Positions 7,239 through 9,636 of a DNA stretch of 9,636 bases are shown here, piece by piece; position 1 is the first letter of the stretch; every line of letters begins with the position of its first letter. The stretch is from JBBQYA01 sp038209155 (GTDB lineage Bacteria; Bacteroidota; Bacteroidia; Sphingobacteriales; Sphingobacteriaceae). Location of the stretch: the NCBI GenBank assembly GCA_038209155.1, contig JBBQYA010000100.1, forward strand, positions 1 through 9,636, read 5' to 3'. The position numbers were made by a program, and so were the translations under genes. The notes beneath the pieces are model-generated. The model worked only from the letters and a program-made list of their open reading frames with translations, was not told the DNA's origin and did no database searches.

Positions 7239-7965
7239 CTTGTATTTGTAGTAATGAGTTTAAACCGTGTAAGACCAAATCGGGTGCGGTTTCTATAAGG
7301 TTGGCAAAGATGCTATTTTTCAAAGAAGTATCAAAAAATGAATGATCACCACCACAAATTAACACTTTCAAATCTGGATAAAGCGCTAAATAAGCTTGAA
7401 TTTGATCTTTTACCTCTGCTAAAATACCCAACTGCACTCCAGATAGTATTGAATTTTTAGTGGTATCTCCTATCAACTGATTAAAGTTTGGTTGTGGCTC
7501 TATAAACGGTAATGATTTAGTAAACGTATTCAATGCTTTAAACCGCATTTCTAAACCAAGAGAAATAGCACCACCATGATATTCTGAATTTTCATTCACA
7601 AAATCATAGGTGATACACGTACCTGCATCTATTATTAAAACGTTTTTGTTTTTAAATTTTAGAATTGCCCCAGCAATAACCGCCATTCTATCTACACCCA
7701 ATGTCTCTTGAGTTTTGTATAAATTGATAAATGGTAATTTACTGCGATAAGAAAAATAATGAACAGGAGCTAATTGATTTAAATATTCATTAAATGAATT
7801 CGTGTTATTTCCAACTCTTGAATAAATAATATTTTTTATTTTTTGATGATTAATAAACAATCGAACATCATTTTCATCATCAACCCAAGATTTTTGTACT
7901 AAAGTATTTTCTTTGAATAATGCAATTTTTGTTCTACTATTTCCTGTATCAACAATTAAATTCAT
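7219..7965 (-). CDS. coaX: Type III pantothenate kinase
   Basis: This 248-aa enzyme phosphorylates pantothenate with ATP, the first committed step of coenzyme A synthesis, in the cytoplasm. CoaX (ASKHA fold) motifs appear in order: IVDTGNSRTK (4-13, phosphate-1 loop with D6), ETLGVDRMAVIAGA (87-100, pantothenate-side GxDR), LIIDAGTCITYDFV (110-123, phosphate-2 loop with D113), GGAISLGLEMRFKALNTFT (131-149), and LICGGDHSFF (202-211). Length is normal for the family. In the fourth motif the usual GGxIxPG reads GGAISLG, with Leu136 where Pro is common. This may be lineage-typical or a point change. It follows purQ by 6 bp and overlaps the barrel gene by 20 bp, so it is an inner gene of a purQ-coaX-barrel-lptC transcript. 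Confidence 0.96.
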   Translation of the reverse strand: MNLIVDTGNSRTKIALFKENTLVQKSWVDDENDVRLFINHQKIKNIIYSRVGNNTNSFNEYLNQLAPVHYFSYRSKLPFINLYKTQETLGVDRMAVIAGAILKFKNKNVLIIDAGTCITYDFVNENSEYHGGAISLGLEMRFKALNTFTKSLPFIEPQPNFNQLIGDTTKNSILSGVQLGILAEVKDQIQAYLALYPDLKVLICGGDHSFFDTSLKNSIFANLIETAPDLVLHGLNSLLQIQDDYSAA

Positions 7966-7971
7966 AAAAAT

Positions 7972-8670
7972 TTACATTACTTCTGCCTGAGCTAAAATAG
8001 AAGCGAATATTCCTGCTCCATCTGAATTGCCCAAAAGCGAATCAGATGCTCTTTCTGGATGAGGCATCATGCCAAAAACATTTCTATTTTTATTACAAAC
8101 ACCTGCTATATTATGTAATGATCCGTTTGGATTGGATTCCATATTTATTTCCCCTTCTTTACTGCAATATTTAAATAAAATCTGATCGTTTGTATTTAAT
8201 TCGTCTATAATTTTATCGTTGGCAAAATATAAACCTTCTCCATGAGCAATCGGAATTTTCAAAATAGAATTAGCGTCAATTTCCGATGTAATTAAACTGT
8301 TGGTACTTATTGTTTTCAAATAATAATTATCGCAAATAAACTTTCTGCTTGCATTATGAAGCAATGCTCCTGGCAACATTCCAGCTTCGGTTAAAATCTG
8401 AAAACCGTTACAAATACCAAAAACATTTCCACCTTTTGCTGCAAAAGAAATCACCTCTTGCATGATTGGGGAAAAGCGAGCAATAGCACCAGATCTTAAA
8501 TAATCGCCAAAAGAAAAGCCTCCTGGTAAAATAATAAAATCACATCCTTTTAGATCGTGATCTTTATGCCAAAGTTGCTCTACCTGTTGACCAAAAGTGT
8601 TTTGCAAAGCATATATTACATCTTGATCACAATTGGAACCCGGGAAAATTACTACACCAAATTTTATCAT
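7972..8670 (-). CDS. purQ: Phosphoribosylformylglycinamidine synthase, glutaminase subunit PurQ
   Basis: This 232-aa protein is the glutamine amidotransferase subunit of FGAM synthase. It releases ammonia from glutamine for PurL to convert FGAR to FGAM in purine synthesis, working with PurS. It is a class I glutaminase: IFPGSNCDQD (8-17), ILPGGFSFGDYLRSGAIA (47-64, oxyanion region), nucleophile C87 in FGICNGFQIL, IPIAHGEGLYF (139-149), and the catalytic pair H204 and E206 in MMPHPERASD. Length matches stand-alone PurQ. purS and purL are not in the window. coaX follows after 6 bp. No TAnnTTTG box is found in the 36 bp between the upstream small-gene ORF and the purQ start, so it may be read from the promoter at 9343-9372, or from a weaker promoter that I cannot identify. 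Confidence 0.97.
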   Translation of the reverse strand: MIKFGVVIFPGSNCDQDVIYALQNTFGQQVEQLWHKDHDLKGCDFIILPGGFSFGDYLRSGAIARFSPIMQEVISFAAKGGNVFGICNGFQILTEAGMLPGALLHNASRKFICDNYYLKTISTNSLITSEIDANSILKIPIAHGEGLYFANDKIIDELNTNDQILFKYCSKEGEINMESNPNGSLHNIAGVCNKNRNVFGMMPHPERASDSLLGNSDGAGIFASILAQAEVM

Positions 8671-8705
8671 TTCGAATTATTATTTTGATTATTTTAGGTC
8701 AGAAA

Positions 8706-8830
8706 TTAAAATTCTTGTAAATCTTCTTTTTCCTTATTATGAAGTTTAGAATATTTATTTCCTGCTAAAAAACTTAAAACACTTATAATTAAATAGCTTA
8801 AACCTTTTAAAAAAATTTATACAAATTCAT
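8706..8830 (-). pseudogene. Small membrane protein (41 aa), apparently frameshifted in a T7 run
   Basis: An ATG at 8828-8830 on the minus strand begins MNLYKFF and then stops at once after a run of seven T (8809-8815). The frame one base away is open without a start codon down to the TAA at 8706-8708. Adding a single T to the run joins them into a 41-aa protein, MNLYKFFLKGLSYLIISV followed by LSFLAGNKYSKLHNKEKEDL and QEF. It has one membrane helix (about 10-25) and a charged tail. The ATG overlaps the stop of the upstream coiled-coil gene by 14 bp, the same arrangement as the pair before it, which argues that this was a real gene. The cause could be a one-base deletion, polymerase slippage that restores the frame in some transcripts, phase variation, or a homopolymer sequencing error. 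I do not recognise the family. Confidence 0.55.
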
Positions 8831-9128
8831 CTTTTCCCATCCATAAACAAAAACCCATGAAAGCCAAAAAAATGATAACAAATCCAGCAAGTATATAACC
8901 TAATCTTGTGAAAGTTTTTCTTAGTTCTTCCGGTTGAGCTTTTAAATATTCCGATTGATATTTTATTGACTGTTCCGAAAGTTTAGAATTTGCTTGTAAC
9001 TCTTGAATTTTAAAGTCTTGGTCGGCTTTTTGGTTTTCTAATTCAATGCGTTGATTGGTTAAAAAACTTTTAATTATCTCAGGATTGTTGGGATTATTAC
9101 TGATTGGCTTACTACTTTCGTTTGGCAT
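8817..9128 (-). CDS. Small coiled-coil protein with one C-terminal membrane segment, unknown family
   Basis: This 103-aa protein has a Ser/Asn/Pro-rich start (MPNESSKPISNNPNNPE) and a charged, Gln-rich, probably coiled-coil helix (about 18-66: ENQKADQDFKIQELQ and on). A basic stretch, LRKTFTRLG (69-77), leads into one membrane helix (about 78-97, YILAGFVIIFLAFMGFCLW), and the tail is short (MGKDEFV). Positive charge before the helix predicts the N-terminal domain in the cytoplasm. The layout recalls DUF2335-type coiled-coil/membrane proteins, but I cannot assign it. I chose the ATG at 9128; the ATG two codons upstream (9134) is equally possible, and a longer form to 9161 would overlap the previous gene by about 50 bp. 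The start overlaps the 62-aa gene by 17 bp and the end overlaps the next small ORF by 14 bp, indicating translational coupling. Confidence 0.75.
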   Translation of the reverse strand: MPNESSKPISNNPNNPEIIKSFLTNQRIELENQKADQDFKIQELQANSKLSEQSIKYQSEYLKAQPEELRKTFTRLGYILAGFVIIFLAFMGFCLWMGKDEFV

Positions 9129-9300
9129 TGTCATACTGAATAACAATTTTTCCAAAATCAAATTCTTCGCCTAGAACAGGAGGAACAAATTTTGAACTTC
9201 TTATCGCCTTTACATTTTTATTTATTATCCTCAAGAATTCCCTCGGGGAAACAGATTTTTTAATAAGCGTTCCTGAAACGAAACTGTTTCTAATAATCAT
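9112..9300 (-). CDS. Small 62-aa basic protein, unknown family
   Basis: This is a 62-aa cytoplasmic-looking protein with no signal peptide or membrane segment. It starts MIIRNSFVSGTLIKK, continues SVSPREFLRIINKNVKAIRS and SKFVPPVLGEEFDFGK, and ends IVIQYDNAKRK. The open frame extends back to 9372. However, a well-formed promoter (TTG at 9370-9372, TATATTTG at 9343-9350) would then lie inside the gene, so the ATG at 9300 is the better start and leaves a leader of about 35-40 nt. It is the first gene of a three-gene overlapping set with the coiled-coil membrane protein and the 41-aa membrane ORF. I recognise no domain. A role as a soluble partner of the membrane proteins is only a guess from the arrangement. 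Confidence 0.7.
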   Translation of the reverse strand: MIIRNSFVSGTLIKKSVSPREFLRIINKNVKAIRSSKFVPPVLGEEFDFGKIVIQYDNAKRK

Positions 9301-9342
9301 ATTATTATTTTTTATCGAAATTCTATTTTTCGTTGATCTACG

Positions 9343-9372
9343 CAAATATAACATCCATTTTGAAATTATCAA
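9343..9372 (-). promoter_or_regulatory. Bacteroidetes-type promoter for the small-gene cassette
   Basis: On the minus strand TTG (9372-9370), then 19 bases, then TATATTTG (9350-9343) fits the Bacteroidetes housekeeping-sigma consensus TTG-N17-23-TAnnTTTG exactly. The transcription start would fall near 9337-9340, about 37 nt before the ATG at 9300. It is the only site in the window where I find both halves of the motif ahead of a gene. It could serve everything downstream as far as lptC. Confidence 0.65.
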
Positions 9373-9459
9373 TAAAATTCAGATTCAGTTTTATTAGTTT
9401 TTAAACGAATTTTTGTTCATTTGGATTATAAAGTTAATCAATCCGTCTATTTCAATAAA

Positions 9460-9636
9460 CTAAATCAATCCCAAAACTTCTTTTTTAGCCACTAAATATT
9501 CTTCCCAAATTTCTTGTACGATTTGAGATGCTGGCTTTATTTGATTTATCATCGCAGAAATTTGTCCTATTTCTAATTCTCCTTCCATTAATTCTCCTTC
9601 AAACATTCCAAGTTTAGATCTTGCTTTTCCTAAGAT
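9460..9636 (-). CDS. Nitronate monooxygenase-like FMN oxidoreductase, C-terminal part
   Basis: The last 58 codons of a minus-strand gene enter from the right edge: ILGKARSKLGMFEGELMEGE, then LEIGQISAMINQIKPASQIV, then QEIWEEYLVAKKEVLGLI and stop. The KxGMFEGxLxEGELEIGQ(I/V)SA(M/L)I stretch is the characteristic C-terminal segment of the 2-nitropropane dioxygenase/nitronate monooxygenase family. These are FMN-dependent TIM-barrel enzymes that oxidise nitronates; many members are only broadly annotated as NAD(P)H-dependent flavin oxidoreductases. The catalytic and FMN-binding parts lie outside the window, so substrate and completeness cannot be judged. The 87-bp gap to the small-gene promoter holds no clear terminator. 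Confidence 0.85.
   Translation of the reverse strand: MLGKARSKLGMFEGELMEGELEIGQISAMINQIKPASQIVQEIWEEYLVAKKEVLGLI

Noticed and set aside
9373..9459. Terminator for the nitronate monooxygenase gene
   Set aside because: Only a 5-bp stem with a 12-nt loop (GGATT/AATCC) is visible, with no T tract after it.

Overview
The window is low-GC chromosomal DNA from a member of the Bacteroidota. Four things point there: the families DUF2480, DUF3109 and DUF3108; the 'SPYSRFG' outer-membrane protein; a lipobox-bearing LptC; and at least one promoter with the Bacteroidetes-type TTG-N19-TAnnTTTG architecture. PurQ is a free-standing protein rather than part of a fused PurL. That leans slightly away from Flavobacteriia and toward Sphingobacteriia or Cytophagia, but the class is inference only.

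Layout, left to right. Positions 1-180 hold no gene but carry about four decayed ~35-bp repeats. A DUF3109 cysteine-cluster protein follows on the minus strand (181-741). Diverging from it is the only plus-strand gene, a PD-(D/E)XK transposase/nuclease-family gene (862-1721) broken by what looks like a single lost G. It converges with a secreted DUF3108 protein (1725-2501), which lies 34 bp downstream of a DUF2480 gene (2536-3051). Next is a 700-aa membrane-anchored parvulin-type peptidyl-prolyl isomerase (3126-5228), followed by a strong intrinsic-terminator-like hairpin only 8-15 bp ahead of the DUF2480 start. Then comes a tight minus-strand run: purQ (7972-8670), coaX (7219-7965), an outer-membrane beta-barrel gene (5946-7238) and lptC (5356-5931). 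A hairpin begins directly after the lptC stop. The right edge holds the last 58 codons of a nitronate monooxygenase-like gene (9460-9636).

The least ordinary part is 8706-9372. A near-consensus promoter feeds three very small, mutually overlapping minus-strand genes: a 62-aa soluble protein, a 103-aa coiled-coil protein with one membrane segment, and a 41-aa single-span membrane protein. The third is readable only if one base is added to a T7 run. I recognise none of the three. They sit directly upstream of purQ, with no clear promoter in between, so the promoter at 9343-9372 may drive the whole series through lptC.

Functionally, most of the minus-strand genes are housekeeping or envelope genes: purine synthesis (purQ), coenzyme A synthesis (coaX), LPS export (lptC), outer-membrane protein folding (the PPIase), a barrel protein and a secreted DUF3108 protein. 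The accessory signals are the repeat array, the broken transposase and the small-gene cassette.
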